Position numbers and translations under genes: made by a program
Part shown: positions 24,401 to 36,961 of the stretch, one piece after another
Position numbering within the stretch: position 1 is the first letter of the stretch
How the letters are laid out: every line of letters starts with the position of its first letter
Notes under the pieces: model-generated
The model's database searches: none
Told to the model about the DNA's origin: nothing
What the model saw: the letters and a program-made list of their open reading frames with translations, nothing else
Origin: Trileptium ribeirensis
Lineage: Eukaryota > Nematoda > Enoplea > Enoplida > Thoracostomopsidae
Length of the DNA: 64,000 nucleotides
Direction: 5' to 3'
NCBI GenBank assembly: GCA_030248225.1
Contig: JASANE010019471.1
Span: 94,088-158,087, forward strand

Positions 24401-27400
24401 CAATGTACTAATCAATATAATCGCCCGCAATACGGACGATTTCCGTCTAATTTACTAATATTTTATTAAAACATATTTGGCAATATTAATTCTTTTTGAA
24501 CAGCACAGCTGTCAAATGGCAACACACAGTTGCTACACTCACTTAAAGTGAATGTATACAACTACAAACGCGTGTCTTGCTCCACACTTAGTGCCCGGTG
24601 CAGTGAGAATATGAAACGAAAACACCAACTTATAAATGTCGCTACTATGACGAGGAACACGAAGTTTAAAACACTGTCGGTCATCATTACAAGCGTAGTA
24701 CTCGCAAAAAACGACTGTCGCTCACTCGAATAAATTTTTCTAAAAACATAATTTGTTATAATTTTTCATGCATTCGGAAGTTTGAGCGACCCACTCGAAA
24801 TGTGGCAGTCACTTCCGACGAGTCCAGTATATATGTGAAATAAGCAGGGGGACACTTACTTCGGTATGAGCAAAATATGTACTCCACGAAGTTCGCAGCG
24901 ATTCTTGTCCGCCAATATCCCACATGAGAAAATGTATATTTCGCCAAACGACCTCCTCCACGTTGCTCCCGATTGTCGGCGAAGTGTGGACGACTTCACC
25001 CATAAGGCTGAAATTATTGAAAAATTTGTACACAAACTAATTAAAAAATATATAAAAATATGTATATATATATACATAAATTACAAAGTGTTTGACAAGT
25101 TTTGTCTCATGACAAGAAAATGTGTTTTGAAGGCAATTGAACAACATGAAATTACAAATATGTAAAAACTTGTATGGTTGGCTCAATAGCTCAGATTTAA
25201 ATTATTATAAAGATTAACGTCACACCAAAATGTCCAAGCGCTTCTATATTAGAAACGGTTACGTGATGCTCAAAATATCACCATATGACTGGCCTGTCCA
25301 CACTGGGGAGGGGAGCTGCCACCCCACTTCCCAAATTCCCCCATGTTCGTGAGATTTTCCCACATGTCTGTCCTCTCCGACCCGGCCAAAACCCCCATGC
25401 TCAACTAATTCCAAATTTTTTTTGTGTCTGAAAATGTACGTTTTTTGTTTGCAAGTTGTTTCTAAAACATTAATCACCACTATTTATAATGCTAAAATAT
25501 CGTTTTTAGCTTGAAAATACATTCACGGTAGTAAAAATGCATGAAAATATGAAAATTTTAGTATTTTTGAGCAAAATTTATCCCCGCCACTTTTAATTTC
25601 CCCCCGAAAATGAACATGGGGGCCACCGAAGTTCTCCTCCTTTACTTTTCGGAGGACTGTGGACAGGCCAGTAGGAAAATAGCATTATGTACTCAACAAA
25701 GTTATCGACAAAATGTTCTTCATACAACGGCAAAAATATATAACAAAATAATGTTAAGACATAGAAAAATGTTTATATAGTGTCTGCGTCAGTATCACTG
25801 CATTTTGCGACTGCATTTTGAACAACAAATGCCAAAATTCGCTAAAATTACGCCGTACTTAATAGGTAGATAAAAAATTTCCTGAGTTAGAAATCAAAAT
25901 AAAAGTATCAAAAATCATCTAAAAATTTGAGCCTAATCGACTCAGTGTTCTCTTAAAACTATATACATAACCACAAAAGCCTAATATTACGATGAAAACT
26001 CGAAATCAAAAATATTAAGCCGAAAACTTAGAACCGCCACGTGTTATAAAAGCACACAACGTCGATTTAAATTTGAAGCAAACCTCATGATTATCGTGGA
26101 AATTCTAAACCTAGGCCCAAGGAAAACCTGTCCTAGGCAGAAAGCTAAGCCTTCAATACGTAAAAGTAAACGCGATCCGGAGACTATGATATATACTTTT
26201 ATATTCATTTCAGACCCACAAACTAGGTTACAGTATTTGGCACTGAAAAAAATCATCAACTTGAACATTATTGCACTTAATTTCATTCCAACACTACCAG
26301 AACGCCGGCCTTCCAGAATTAAAATCTAAACTGAACGCTTAGTCGTGTCACTCGAAGTCGTTATTGGCAAAAAAAACATTGACATAATTATATATATACG
26401 TTCCCGTAGATACAAATAAATGCATAAATACATAAAACAATCGAAACTTCTACAGTCAACGCTGTGTCTCAATTTTCTAGCAATATATAATATAAAATTT
26501 CTTTCACATATTTTTAGAAACTAAAAACTACTACAACGTGTTATCTATTTTTTATCAACTGCTTGAACAGACAACAATCATTGTTAAACAAAAATGAGAG
26601 GAGTATACACGAAATATACAGAAGATTGAAAATTAATACTCAAGTTTAAACTATCTTTCGATATACATACATGACAAGCTATATAATAAAATTATATTTA
26701 TATTTAAAATTTATTTATATGCATAGGTCTTATTAGAAACCTCTCAATAAAAGCAAAATACGCGTAATCCATGTATATACGTATATATATAATCGATAAT
26801 CGATGAATAGTAAGCATAATGCAAAAGCTTACTATAGATAAACGGATCCGTTTGGCAATGTGACCCGAAATTTGTGATTTGTACAACCAGTGTCCCCGCG
26901 AAAAAACCACACAATTGCTGTGCACAGCCTTCCGCAAAGAGAATGGTGCAAGCTTTGGGGGCCCCAATCTTCAATCGCATGGAAAATTTTAAAGTAGGGA
27001 AAATAATTTGCTTAAAAACGTTAAATATTTCAATATTTTCAGGTATATATACATTTAACTATTGTACAAGAAGTATATGCAGGCAATAAAACAGTATTTT
27101 GATATTACACTGGCTTGTCCAAATCGGGGACGTGCCCCCCAAGTATTTCAGCCTCCACAGGTTCTACAGTTCATAGCCCCAGGTAAATTTTGGACTCCCC
27201 CAGTTCTCCCAGATACTTTCGTGTTCCAGTAAAAATTACCAAATTTTAGTCTGATGGGCTAAAAATATGCGAATCTTTCTCAATTTTAGCTAAAAAACCC
27301 CAATACTACCCCGTGAGGCTAAAAATCACTAAAATTTTCCTGTTTAGTTAGCATAATTCATCATTTGAGACATTTTTGACGTTTCCTGGCGGTTACAATA

Positions 27401-30400
27401 ATTTATGTTAACCAGTTGAACTGGACGCTTCCCAGATGAACTTGGGGAATCGCCCCAGGTAGTTCGGAACTGAGGGCCCCCAGCTCAAACCCTAGATATT
27501 TTTGTAGTTTGAAGAAGCCTGTTAAAAATAGTAGTTTTATTATTTAAAAATGTTTAGTGCACAAAAACACATATTTAAGAACTTGTAATATACAATAGAC
27601 CTAGTTGAATATGATGGTTTCGGGCGAGTGGGAAGACGAGCATGGAGTTCGCGGGCATAAGGAGACTTTGAAAGTGGTGGTGGAACCAAAACGCTGCTAC
27701 CAAAACAGCTTCACAGAGAATCTCGTATAGGAATAAGTAAAAAGATATCGGGCACGTACTAATCTAAAATTTCCGCGATCAGTTATTGTACAAAAACTCT
27801 TTTTCGTGGATATTAAGCAAACTACCCCGACACCACAGATTTTATGATATTGCTCGGCTATGTATCAGTTCCTATACCTGGTATATTTTTTATCAACGGA
27901 TATTTGACCAAAGAAAACTGAGTTTGTTCAGTTGAACACTAGAATTTTTGTCATAAATAAAAACACGATTTGCATCGCTCACATTTCTCTTTGTAGGTCG
28001 TTAGCGAACGCATCGATGGGCACCAGCGATACCTCATTTGTTCACCTTCCTCTCTAGCAGTGGCTATAATCTGGACCAAATCACTAAAACTTAGTCATGC
28101 GTCGTTTCATCGGGTAAACCGACATATGATTCTCAGCCATTTCCATTCAAATCTACGTAAGGTCTTAAACTTTATTACAACGCTGTCTATAAGTTAAAAT
28201 ATTCAGACTACCGACTACACTGTTTGTAACTACAAATGGCAGGGCCACCTTCCTGTCTAAACTCAATATCACAAACTGATACAAGGCAGGAAGCCCCTTA
28301 GATATATCGCCACCCACTACATGGTATTTTTTGGCTTTCCCAATTAAGCGCACCAGATACTTTTCTACATGGCTAAAAAAGTTTCTCCATAAAGAGCAAA
28401 AATATGCCAAGACTTTTATATGCACTCAAAATAGCCCTAAAGTGTACCCTTTGAAACTAAAAAACTAAGAATGCAGTCACTCGATATGGTTTCGCTATAT
28501 AATGTACATTATCACTAGTAGCTTGTCTTATCGCCCAGGTGATAAATTATGAGAGTTGAATATATAATTTACAGAGACGTACATATTTTGAGTATCAATC
28601 TACAAAATGAACCGAATATCAGGTTTGAGGATATATACCAGCTTATTCCGCTTTAGGGATTCGCATAGAGAAAAATTGCTCTACAAAATGAAACCAATAT
28701 CACTCATATAGCTTGAGCGGTTGCTGAGATATCGTTCTGTCGTAGCAGCGTAATAAAGGATGATTTTACTATTTTTGCAAGCACCATACTATTTGTAGAG
28801 GTTTATTTACGCTACAAAATGAACCTAATTTGATTCACATATCTACATCGGTTGTCGAGATATTGTAAATAACATGATTTTTGGGCTTCTTCGGCACCGC
28901 ACAAAAGCCTTTGGCCAAGCCCCTTTGGCCCACCTTTTCGTAGGAAAATAGTACGAATCGGGCTTCATGCCGAACTATATAAAGGCAACAAATAGAGATG
29001 TCACGCTGTTAAACGAGTCATTCCGTCCGGAAATACTTGAGTTATGCGTGTCACCCAAAAACAAACAATGGCAAAATTCATCACTGTACGGCTGAGGATT
29101 CTTCGTTTCGCGCATTTCACTCATTACACTCAGAATTCAATTAATAATATTAACTGCGAATCACGTAAGCATTTGTTGCATTTCAACGTGTTCACTCCCT
29201 AGTTCAGCTGAGCGATCCCACTAATTTAATCTGGGGGAAACCGAGTTTGTCGCCCGCAAAGTTCGATCCCCCATAGATGCTTTAAAGGCAGTTTGGGGTA
29301 TCCAGTGATAGGCTATCTCGTTAGTGATAAAACGTATGAATTTAGCTCAGCCGCAGTGTGGATTCTATTACTGTCAACGTGATTATTACATACTCTTGTT
29401 TTTTCGAAATATTAAAGCTACTATATTATGGTTCACTAAAAATAAATTAACCCTTAACAGACATAAATATACGCAACATTTATATCCAAGTTGCAAACTT
29501 ACAACTGATAAAGAATGGTCGTTTTACCCGCGTTATCGAGGCCCACAATGATTACCTTGTGCTCTGAAAAGAGTAAAATAACCTTATAAACCGAACTGAA
29601 ATAATTATTGTCGCTTATTTTTAGACGGTGTTCATATTGCGTCCGATTCAATCTCATTTACACGAGTATCATATACTGACTTTGTGACATTGCATTCAAA
29701 AGCGTAACCTGCGCACAAACAGAGTACGGTCATACTGGATGTAATACGACCACAGCCTAAAATATATCCTTTTGACAAGCCAGCAGGTTAAGCATCAGAA
29801 TGTACCCTTTTTGACAGGAATGTGGAATGGTTCGCTGGAATGTCTAGATATATTTTATAGCGACATATAGAATTGCACTGATGTTTAAAGCATGACAGAT
29901 TGACCCGTAGCCATTCGGTTACGTCATACCAGAGAGGTACTTTTACGCTCAATTGCTTTTATCTCTTTTCCTCAATCACTCACGTGGAATTAGCAAACAT
30001 ATTAAAATAATTACTTTAGATATAATTCACGGGACCATTTAGATGTCAAAATTATTAAGCCGGAAAGCCAACAATAACGTACAAAAGTGTCATGGTCTTT
30101 CACATAATTTATGGCTCCTTCATGAATTGGGCCTCAAGTTCAATATGACGGGCTTGACAAAAACATAGCCCGGCAAAGTCGTACGCGTTTTTTGAACCAA
30201 TGAACATGGTCCGTTGGCACGGCAGTTCAATGCATACCTCGGAGTCTTAGTTCAGTTCCATACCTCACACTGATCCTAAATTGACAGTATACCTTTATCC
30301 CAGCACTTTGAATAAATCACAGCTAACATAAAAAGCGTGTCTAAGTCTTGAAAAATTAAGTACAATGTCGAATATGGGCTGTAGATCGATCTAAAATACG

Positions 30401-31086
30401 CAGCAGTAATAAAATACCCGATAATTACACAGATTATCGCTAGTGGTATATGGCAGAATTAATCCGAAATGATTTTACGGATTTGGATAGCGCAGAATTG
30501 ACGCGAAAAGTGTTGCCCGTTACCGCTTGGGACAGTAATGTCAACTTGATACGATATTGATAATTCGAAATAACTATAATATATAGGTATATACCGTTAA
30601 TCAGAACAAAACACCAACAAACAATGCCATTTATTCGCTACCAAATGATAAAATAAAAACTTCTAATTTCAAAAATTGGATATAAATAGGCTGCAAAACG
30701 ATAAATTTGCGGCTAACAAAGTTTAAATTTCTTACCGAAACTCTGCTGCTTTAAAAAGAAGCTTTCAACTGTAGATGGCTCAACTGACCTCGTAGAGCTG
30801 TCCTAAACGCACAAGTTTGAACTTGTCGTTAACGAAACTCTGGTAGTTTAAAAATGAACCATAAAGTGTATATAGATGGTTCAATTCACTGCGCAGGGCT
30901 GTCCTGAAGCACAAGTTTAAACTAGTTTAAATATCATTTCAATTTTAAATTTCAAAAATTTCTTGCCAAGAAAATTTACATATCAAATTTCAAAAATTTC
31001 TTACCAAGAAAATTGACAACATAGCAAAGCAACATACCTTCGCTGGAAAAGAACAGACGCCACAGCTTTGTCACAAACAGCCCCAT
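15243..31086 (-). CDS. ARL5: ARF-like small GTPase, ARL5-type, complete six-exon gene
   Basis: Exons on the minus strand are 31086-31038, 29563-29503, 25007-24860, 19792-19709, 16606-16455 and 15288-15243. Together they make 540 nt, that is 179 residues plus TAA, the usual ARL5 length. Every junction is GT-AG and every phase matches. Exon 1 gives [12 protein letters not shown], with Gly2 available for N-myristoylation. Exon 2 holds the P-loop GLDNAGKTT. Exon 3 has [10 protein letters not shown] (switch 1) and WDIGGQES (G3). Exon 4 has [11 protein letters not shown]. Exon 5 has FANKQD (G4) and CCALTG (G5). Exon 6 ends [25 protein letters not shown] and the Ser after GGQE point to ARL5 rather than ARF1. 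Known ARL5 proteins act at the trans-Golgi, recruiting the GARP tethering complex. Introns of 1-5 kb are full of MITEs and repeats. The last exon has a decayed tandem copy. Confidence 0.95.
17052..17415. mobile_element. MITE, CTGGCCTGTCCACA family, copy 1 (ARL5 intron 4)
   Basis: A perfect 14-bp terminal inverted repeat (CTGGCCTGTCCACA at 17052, TGTGGACAGGCCAG to 17415) bounds 364 bp. Internally CCCCATGTTC on the left faces GAACATGGCCCC on the right. The centre TAATGCTAAAATATCGTTTT is shared with copies at 25289-25671 and 63504-63820, all in the same orientation. No protein is encoded. No confident target duplication was found. Confidence 0.9.
18050..18859. mobile_element. hAT-like non-autonomous element, CAGGGTG termini (ARL5 intron 4)
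   Basis: Ends CAGGGTGCTCGC (18050) and GCGGGCACCCTG (to 18859) are inverted. Subterminal CCCGGATT and TTTTGGCC motifs are mirrored on both sides. The flanking octamers GATAGAAA and TATATAAA agree at 6 of 8 positions, compatible with an old 8-bp hAT duplication. The interior has CTATAATGCA repeated around 18534, 18609 and 18654. A 141-codon minus-strand frame (18288-18713) overlaps the element, has no recognised domain and is probably chance. Confidence 0.7.
21160..24100. repeat. Cluster of degenerate, partly inverted dispersed repeats (ARL5 intron 3)
   Basis: The motif TTTTGGGTCTCATGGGCCAAT recurs in two orientations: reversed at about 21361-21390 and 22835-22875, forward at about 23120-23155 and 23270-23305. 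GACAAAACACGTTATGGATT at about 22707 is matched in reverse at about 24055-24085. A second motif, of the form CTACAAAATGAAACCAATATCA, occurs here and again at about 28600, 28685 and 28815. The arrangement looks like one or two old elements with inverted arms, broken up. No coding sequence was found. Confidence 0.6.
25289..25671. mobile_element. MITE, CTGGCCTGTCCACA family, copy 2 (ARL5 intron 2)
   Basis: Termini CTGGCCTGTCCACA (25289) and TGTGGACAGGCCAG (to 25671) are perfectly inverted. The 383-bp body is similar to copy 1 along its whole length. It is a few hundred bases upstream of ARL5 exon 3 in the genic sense. The 75-codon frame on the minus strand inside it has no recognisable product. 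Confidence 0.9.
28590..28880. repeat. Three degenerate copies of a CTACAAAATGAA-type unit
   Basis: Starts near 28600, 28680 and 28812 share CTACAAAATGAAMCYAATAT, followed by a CGGTTG(C/T)(C/T)GAGATAT-like segment. The same unit appears in the 21-24 kb cluster. It is inside ARL5 intron 2. This is a dispersed repeat of unknown class. Confidence 0.55.
30735..31020. repeat. Local tandem duplications in ARL5 intron 1
   Basis: Two partial copies of an approximately 95-bp unit (ACGAAACTCTGGTAGTTTAAAA / CAACTG...GGGCTGTCCTGAAGCACAAGTTT types) lie at about 30735-30920. Immediately after, TTTCAAAAATTTCTTGCCAAGAAAATT and its near copy are spaced about 38 bp apart (30953 and 30991). They end about 20 bp from the exon 1 donor. 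Confidence 0.7.
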
Positions 31087-31652
31087 CGAACTTTATGCGA
31101 CTGATGCTAAACTCATCGATTCACAATTGTTAACAATTACGTATTCAATTTAAATTATTAAGCTCTAGGAAAAATAATAAATCTGATATGAAAAATAATT
31201 ATATACCTGTTTATAAGACAGATTTCAGTGATGGGCAAAGATATACGAATATCTTCAAATTGCATCTGGTGACCAGCAGTAATTTTTTATTGAAGAGAAA
31301 ACACAAACTATTCATTAGATATTATTGAGAAGACAATGTTTGCCTATGAGCTTTGGGGTAGAGGTTTTTGCATTGAATCATTAAACAGTATTAGGTGGTC
31401 AACTTTAGAACATTTATTAAAACGTGTGACACTTTATCGGACAATCAGCCCATATAATCGTCTAATTAAAAATGTTGTTGTACCTAGGCTCACTAGGCAT
31501 TTTATTTTGGAGAATTTTAATGCAGAGCCGAGTTATAGGCAAAATATTCGTGGAATGTTCGGGTTTTAACTGTTCCAACTGAGCAGCAACTTCTGGAGTG
31601 TTCGGAAAAATCCTCGATGACATAACTATATGCTTGTTCTATCAGTTACGCT
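31087..31652. other. 5' flank of the ARL5-like gene; an unassigned open frame
   Basis: The region just upstream of the ARL5 start (minus strand) should hold its 5' UTR and promoter. I see no clear TATA box. A 77-codon plus-strand frame (31336-31569, starting ATG) has ordinary codon use but no recognised motif. It could be a decayed element piece or a short exon. Confidence 0.35.
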
Positions 31653-33600
31653 TTAGCCGACGATAACGATGTTGCTCGAACCGGTGATTGGGCGTGGGCG
31701 TAATAATCTATCGGATGGTAATACTAGCCTGATGTATTCGGCACGAATTGTATCGATTGCAGCTGTGCATATGCTTGTAGATACATCTGCACTGATGCGA
31801 CTTGAGCCAGCAGATGATGATAAATCGTACCCGCTTGCCAAAAAGTTGTTGATGGATATAACGTTTGGTCTTGAGGAGAGTACCCAACATTTATCGCTAG
31901 CGGTGACGACATTTTTGCATTGAAACATTAGCATATCTGACTGGTACTCCAGAAGAGCCTGGGACTGATTTCTTAGCAACATATTTTTAGCCCTATTTAC
32001 TCCATATATTACCACTTCTGATTTTCGTTTGCGTCGGGTTGGATCGCTAGATTTTCGCACCACTTCATCGTTTGATCGTTGCGCCTGTTGCGCATAGGTT
32101 GGTATTTGTAATCTTTGATCGTCCAGTCGAACCGATGGTTTACGCATAGCTTCTTTCTTTGACTGTTCGTTGTCGCTATAGATATGACGAGTTGAAACGG
32201 TTTTTCCTTGCCATGTCGATCGCGTTCATTGTATCGACCTATTTTTGAGGTGAACCGTGTTGGCATGAATCTCGATAACGGCTACGAGGCGAGTAACAAT
32301 GTCGATATGAGCGTTTGCCGTAATTCGACTGTGATATACGCAGTGAATGTTTCCGCTTTCGCCGGGATTCGGATTCGGGTGGTATATAGAACCCACGCTT
32401 GATTTTGTATTTGCCAGATTGAGTTCATACGGACTGGAATCTCGCCGACCCAGGGAATCGTGCTGGACTAGGACACGACAACTCGTTGAGATCGGCTTTG
32501 CCGTTTATCGGCAGATCTAACGTCTAACCCTGTGTAGCAATTAGATGAAGTTGTTTGGTGGTCCCGCGATTTTTCTGATACTACGACTGCTGTTGCGACT
32601 TGTGTTTACGTTCAGCAGATAGTATTCATTGAGCAAAGATATCTCTTGATAACTGCGATAGTTGCGATATTACACGTCATGATGGTACTTTAGATGGTGG
32701 CGTTTGATTAAACAATACGCAATGGCTTTGGCGCCGGTATTGGCAGTTTCTCAACGTTGTCAACAGATGCATGCTTATGATACACCTTGATGTGATCATC
32801 CCAAACTTCAATGTGCGTACGCTCTTGTTTTTCCGCCATGCGTGTTAGATCACGTTAACTGAACATAGGGTTCAACAGGTTTCATCCATTTGGCTGACGT
32901 TGCTACATAAACTTTTGGCTGGAAAGCGTTTGTAAGGTCCAGACGCGACATTTGTCAATCTTCACAGATGTCGACAAATATTTCCCCCTGGTTACGTTCC
33001 GTATAGGTATCTGTTTAGTATCGCCAAATTACAGTCTGTCCATAATATCACCATTGTTGTACGACATGAGCAGCGAAGAAACAGCGATCCCAGTGGCTTG
33101 CTTCTTTGTCAGTTCAAGAGTAGCGATTCCAGCCAAAATCGGTAACAGAAACATATCTTTGCACAGTCAATAAATTGCATCGCTTTTGTACTGTCCGAAT
33201 ATCGCTAATCATGCCAGTAGTTGAAACGTAATAGCTCGAGATAACGCAGTGCTTTGTTCTTGTCTTTCGTGATGTTGCAATAAAGCATCAGAAATTCACT
33301 AAGACTGTTCGTATTTTGGACCTGCGGATCGCACATTGACTGGTGCAAATGAGATAAGTGAACGCACATGCGTTCGGGTGGCGCCACTTGACCTCGTTGG
33401 CCTCATGATGCTTCCCAGTTCCGCATGTCTGCGTCTTCATTGAACCATAACGTAGCGACAACTTTTCGTTGCAACACGTCATGAACCACTTTACGCAATC
33501 GACCGGCTAATTGAGCAACATCGATGATCGCGGTGACGCCATTGACCATTACTAATGTTAGAATTCGAGCCAAATTATTGGCTTCTTTTGTAACACCTTT
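31653..33600 (-). pseudogene. Decayed coding sequence of unknown family, possibly gag-like
   Basis: Minus-strand frames at 31653-32147 (164 codons), 32009-32266, 33205-33387 and 33288-33482 read with normal amino-acid use. Examples are QQAQRSNDEVVRK, ARILTLVMVNGVTAI and LQRKVVATLWFNEDADM. They are interrupted by stops and frame changes. I recognise no domain. The Gln/Ser-rich style and the nearby Gypsy remains make an LTR-element gag conceivable, but this is a guess. Confidence 0.35.
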
Positions 33601-33649
33601 GGTAGGTTTGAGGAAATATATAGTCTGCCGGTACCAAATCCGTTAGATT

Positions 33650-33975
33650 TTGGCGAAGCGTTTTTATTTTCTGTCTGGGAGTAAAAAGGTCGATGTCCGT
33701 CCGTTCGTTCAGTCCGACGGATCTCAAGAACCACTGAACGGATTTTAAAAAAGTTTTTTGTTTGAAAGCCTATCGTGTCAGAGTGTGCACCTGATATTTG
33801 GGATTAAAAAATTTTGAGTGGTTAATTAGTAATTAGCCAATTAGTTAATTTTATGCAGCTAAAATAGAGAATTTTGCAATATTTGTGTTATTTATTGAAA
33901 TAGAATCGTTTCGATCAAGCCATTATAGGGTTTTTTGGGTCGAAGAATTCAAATATAATATTTTTACCAATGCTA
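33650..33975. repeat. Dispersed repeat, copy 2 (first copy at 5045-5385)
   Basis: It has the same order of landmarks as the copy behind FTSJ3: TTATTTTCTGTCTG, GTCGATGTCCGTC, GAACCACTGAACG, GTGTGCACCTGATAT, TAGAATCGTTT and ATAGGGTTTTT. Both copies face the same way. No ORF was found. Confidence 0.8.
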
Positions 33976-34660
33976 AAGCCCTATGCAATGTAGTTACAAA
34001 AACATAAAATTGAGTACATTCGTAATGCCACAGCCCAAGCTCCGCTCACATATGTAGTTCCACTACCGAGTAGTCTTTTCGTTAAATTGAGCAAATTTTC
34101 GTGCAAATGTACGCAATTTAATGAATGCGGGTTTTCATTCAGCGTCAATGGAGAGAAAGTGAGTTTTCACTATACCTTTGTTGTTTGTTGGCGGATGCTT
34201 ATTCCGCGTCAATAAATGAAATTCAATATAGCAAATCTAAAATATATATATGTACGTATTGTTTACTTTATGTATATACAGTGCGACTTTACACATTTTA
34301 TAATAAAAGTGCTCATGAGATCAAAATAGTACACAATACCAGTTTCCCAGTATTTCTAGAAGCAATGGACCAATAGGCCCTCTGTGATCATTAAAATATA
34401 TGGTCCGAATAGCGTTAAAACAAAGAGAAATGGAAACGAGTTAATACTTTCGAGTCGAGTATGATCGCTTGCTTTATTCGCACCTTGGCGGTATATATAT
34501 ATTTTTACACATTGAGGGTAACACTATAATGCTTCGTGCGGATCATCGTCTAGGGCCGTACACGCTTGGTGAAACTATATATAACATCGATCACACTGGA
34601 CCCATTTCATGACGAACCCAGTTTGGTTGTCGTTTTTCCATGATCCCTTGCATTTCCCGC
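33976..34660. other. Non-coding stretch next to the Gypsy 3' end
   Basis: This is the place where a 3' LTR of the minus-strand Gypsy relic would be expected. I could not recognise LTR ends or a polypurine tract, and no second copy of the sequence was seen. An 83-codon frame at 34125-34376 has no known motif. Confidence 0.35.
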
Positions 34661-34874
34661 AGTTATAATCCTCTGCTGCGGTTTGTTATCTCGTTTCCTT
34701 TTGAAACGTCGTACCCAGAATAATCCTCGGGGTTACCAGAAGTGCTTGAATTCATCGCAACTGTACCATTCTGGCTCTCCAAATTGGGGGAGGGCCTGGC
34801 ATTTTTCGGTTCATGGTTCAGAACAGGTGCCCCTCGGTTCATGGTCCCTCGCAAAATTTTGAGCTCTTCCCGGT

Positions 34875-35729
34875 TCACCGCCTCCTGGAAATTTTGTTTC
34901 CAATCAACTCAGAAGCCAAAAATTTCTCAAAATTTGCTTCAAAATAGCTTCTTCTCTTCATCAAAAGCGTTTTGACAATATTTCCGACACGATATTCAAC
35001 CGTTTTTCTTTTGGCAAAATGTCCCCTGGCGAAATTTTCAGCGAATGGAGAACCCAGCCATTTAGGCATTTGCGTCGCGATTCCGATCCGGGGCAACTTG
35101 ATATTAGAGAATTGTACTTCTACAACCCGAAATAATGGATCAGATTCGGGATGGTATATAATTTTAAATGGCCCAGCGGATAATCGTTGCGGATTTTTCA
35201 TAAGGATCAAATACCCAACGTTAAATGTTTAGGTACTTTTTGGCCTTTCACAGTGACTATAATTTTGTTGTGGAAGGGCGAGTCGACGTCGTAGATGTTC
35301 CAGGATTTCGATACTTTTTCGATTTATTGCGCCGTATAACCCTCTTCGGCTGATGCATGCATATGCGGGTATATTGGATTTTTTGCCGGGAGGTCCGGAT
35401 CTTTACCAGGCATGATGAGAAACTATGTTTGACAAGCTAGGGCATGTACCGTTGCTCGATAAATTCATCGATCGAGGATTAATTATGTAGTTGGCTTGAA
35501 CATTGCCTTGAAGATCTGGTTCCACCTTTGGAGCAGCCCATTGGCTTGATGAAGGTACATAACCGAATAGACCTTTCTGGTACCGATTTAGCCAAGTTCT
35601 TTGGTGAAGTCTTCAGAGCAGAAGCAGGGGCCTAGATCTGTAATAACCACGGGGTACACCAATTTTTTTGCGGTTTGATCTTTGGTTGCAAAGGCTTCGG
35701 GCCACTTGGAAAAGTAGATAGATACATAG
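34875..35729 (-). pseudogene. Gypsy integrase, catalytic core remainder and C-terminus
   Basis: This runs from SKWPEAFATKDQTAKKLV through the second catalytic-Asp region (VITDLGPCFCSEDF) and HQANGLLQRW, the part that normally carries the catalytic Glu (here Gln at QRW). It then reaches a C-terminal domain (frame 35210-34875). Short frame breaks and a stop after KELG interrupt it. It continues the integrase split at 43502. A Pro/Ser-rich tail frame lies at 34663-34878. Confidence 0.75.
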
Positions 35730-35884
35730 ATATACTCGAGGATAGGGTTACGATTTTCTTGGTGAGTCTAATGCGAAAGACCCTTTCTAGCACCCTAATA
35801 ATTGTGATTACGCACTTTTATTACTGCACTAGGAATTCCAAAAACTACGAATAAATCCTAGCAGTTGCTCTATGGGACATGCTA

Positions 35885-36890
35885 TCAGATCATCGGTACT
35901 AAGTTCTTCATTTCCTGTAAAGATTTCCTCAAAGCCTTGAGTCTTTCAAAGTGCATCATTAGGTGTCCAGCTGTTTCTGTGCTACATTTGCAGTATCTGC
36001 ATATGCTATCTGTGGTCAGCCTTAACATCCTTATATGTTTTCCAAACGGTCCATGTCCTGTTAGAAAGTGCATCGATACTCTCATTCGGTTCTTGCTCAC
36101 CCTCCACAGATACTTTGCTTTTTTGGGCTCAATGTTGGGTGTACACAGCTTCAACTGTCTGTACTTGCGGCAGTTATGCAATATGGTGGAGTGGATCATA
36201 GTGCTTCTATCCTTGATGGCATTTTTCATATGACTGCTGCTTACGGGCAAGCACGGTTCAGGTCCGATAAAGCATGCGTTTGAGCCTTGGCGTGCTAGTT
36301 CATCGGCTCTTTCGCTGCCGTTATGACCACCGTGGCCTCTAATCCAGCCGATGCTAAGATGATTTCGATGACCTAATCTATTGAGACTTTGTACGCAGTC
36401 CATAACTATAGAAGATTTAATCTTTAGATTCTCAACTGATCCAATTGCCGACATACTGTCCGCGGAAATTCTTATGTGCTTGTTCCTCATATTTTTTCCT
36501 AGGAGTTCTTTTGCACATCCAGAAAGTGCTGTTAATTCTGCCTGAAAGACTGTTGCGTACTGACCCACTGGGCAGAGAGTTAAGTTCCTCCTACTATATT
36601 AATTCCTGCACCACATTTCACAGAATTATGCTGTACAATCCTTGAATCGTCTGTAAAACAAACAATGTCTAGATCTCTCGTTGCTTCGGCAGAGTAGTGT
36701 TTTACATTAAATTTTTTAGAATGCCTTACACTGCAGACTCTGTCTCTAGGCATTGATGCTAGGTTGTTAAATCCGTTCGACGATTCCTGTAAAAGATTTG
36801 TTGGATCCATCATAATTGATGGTTTCAAAAGACATAAATCTTTAAGCCTGTACAAATCATTCAGTGCTATTTCTTCCAGTACCAGCTCTA
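35885..36890 (-). pseudogene. LINE RNase H domain and C-terminal Cys/His segment
   Basis: Reading from 36890 downward: TPIELVLEEIALNDL, then DIVCFTDDSR, which corresponds to the first catalytic-Asp motif (usually TDGS). After a one-base frameshift near 36575 comes VFQAELTAL (catalytic Glu), then RISADSMSAI (Asp) and GWIRGHGGHNGSERADELA (His/Asp). The ending has CRYCKC and a later His, a degenerate knuckle. All four RNase H carboxylate positions can be seen. The frameshift means no single protein is made. The type is that of Jockey, I and R1 group LINEs. Confidence 0.85.
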
Positions 36891-36961
36891 TTGGCGTGAT
36901 ATTTAGAATATATATATCTATATATATATTAGAATAAATAATCTGAATCCCATCTAGTGGT

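Noticed and set aside
27110..27490. Fourth copy of the CTGGCCTGTCCACA MITE (starts CTGGCTTGTCCAAATCGGGG)
   Set aside because: Only the first dozen bases resemble the family. The body and right end do not align by eye.
29250..29290. tRNA-like B box (GTTCGATCCC)
   Set aside because: The flanking bases do not form a T-arm stem and no A box or acceptor stem was found.
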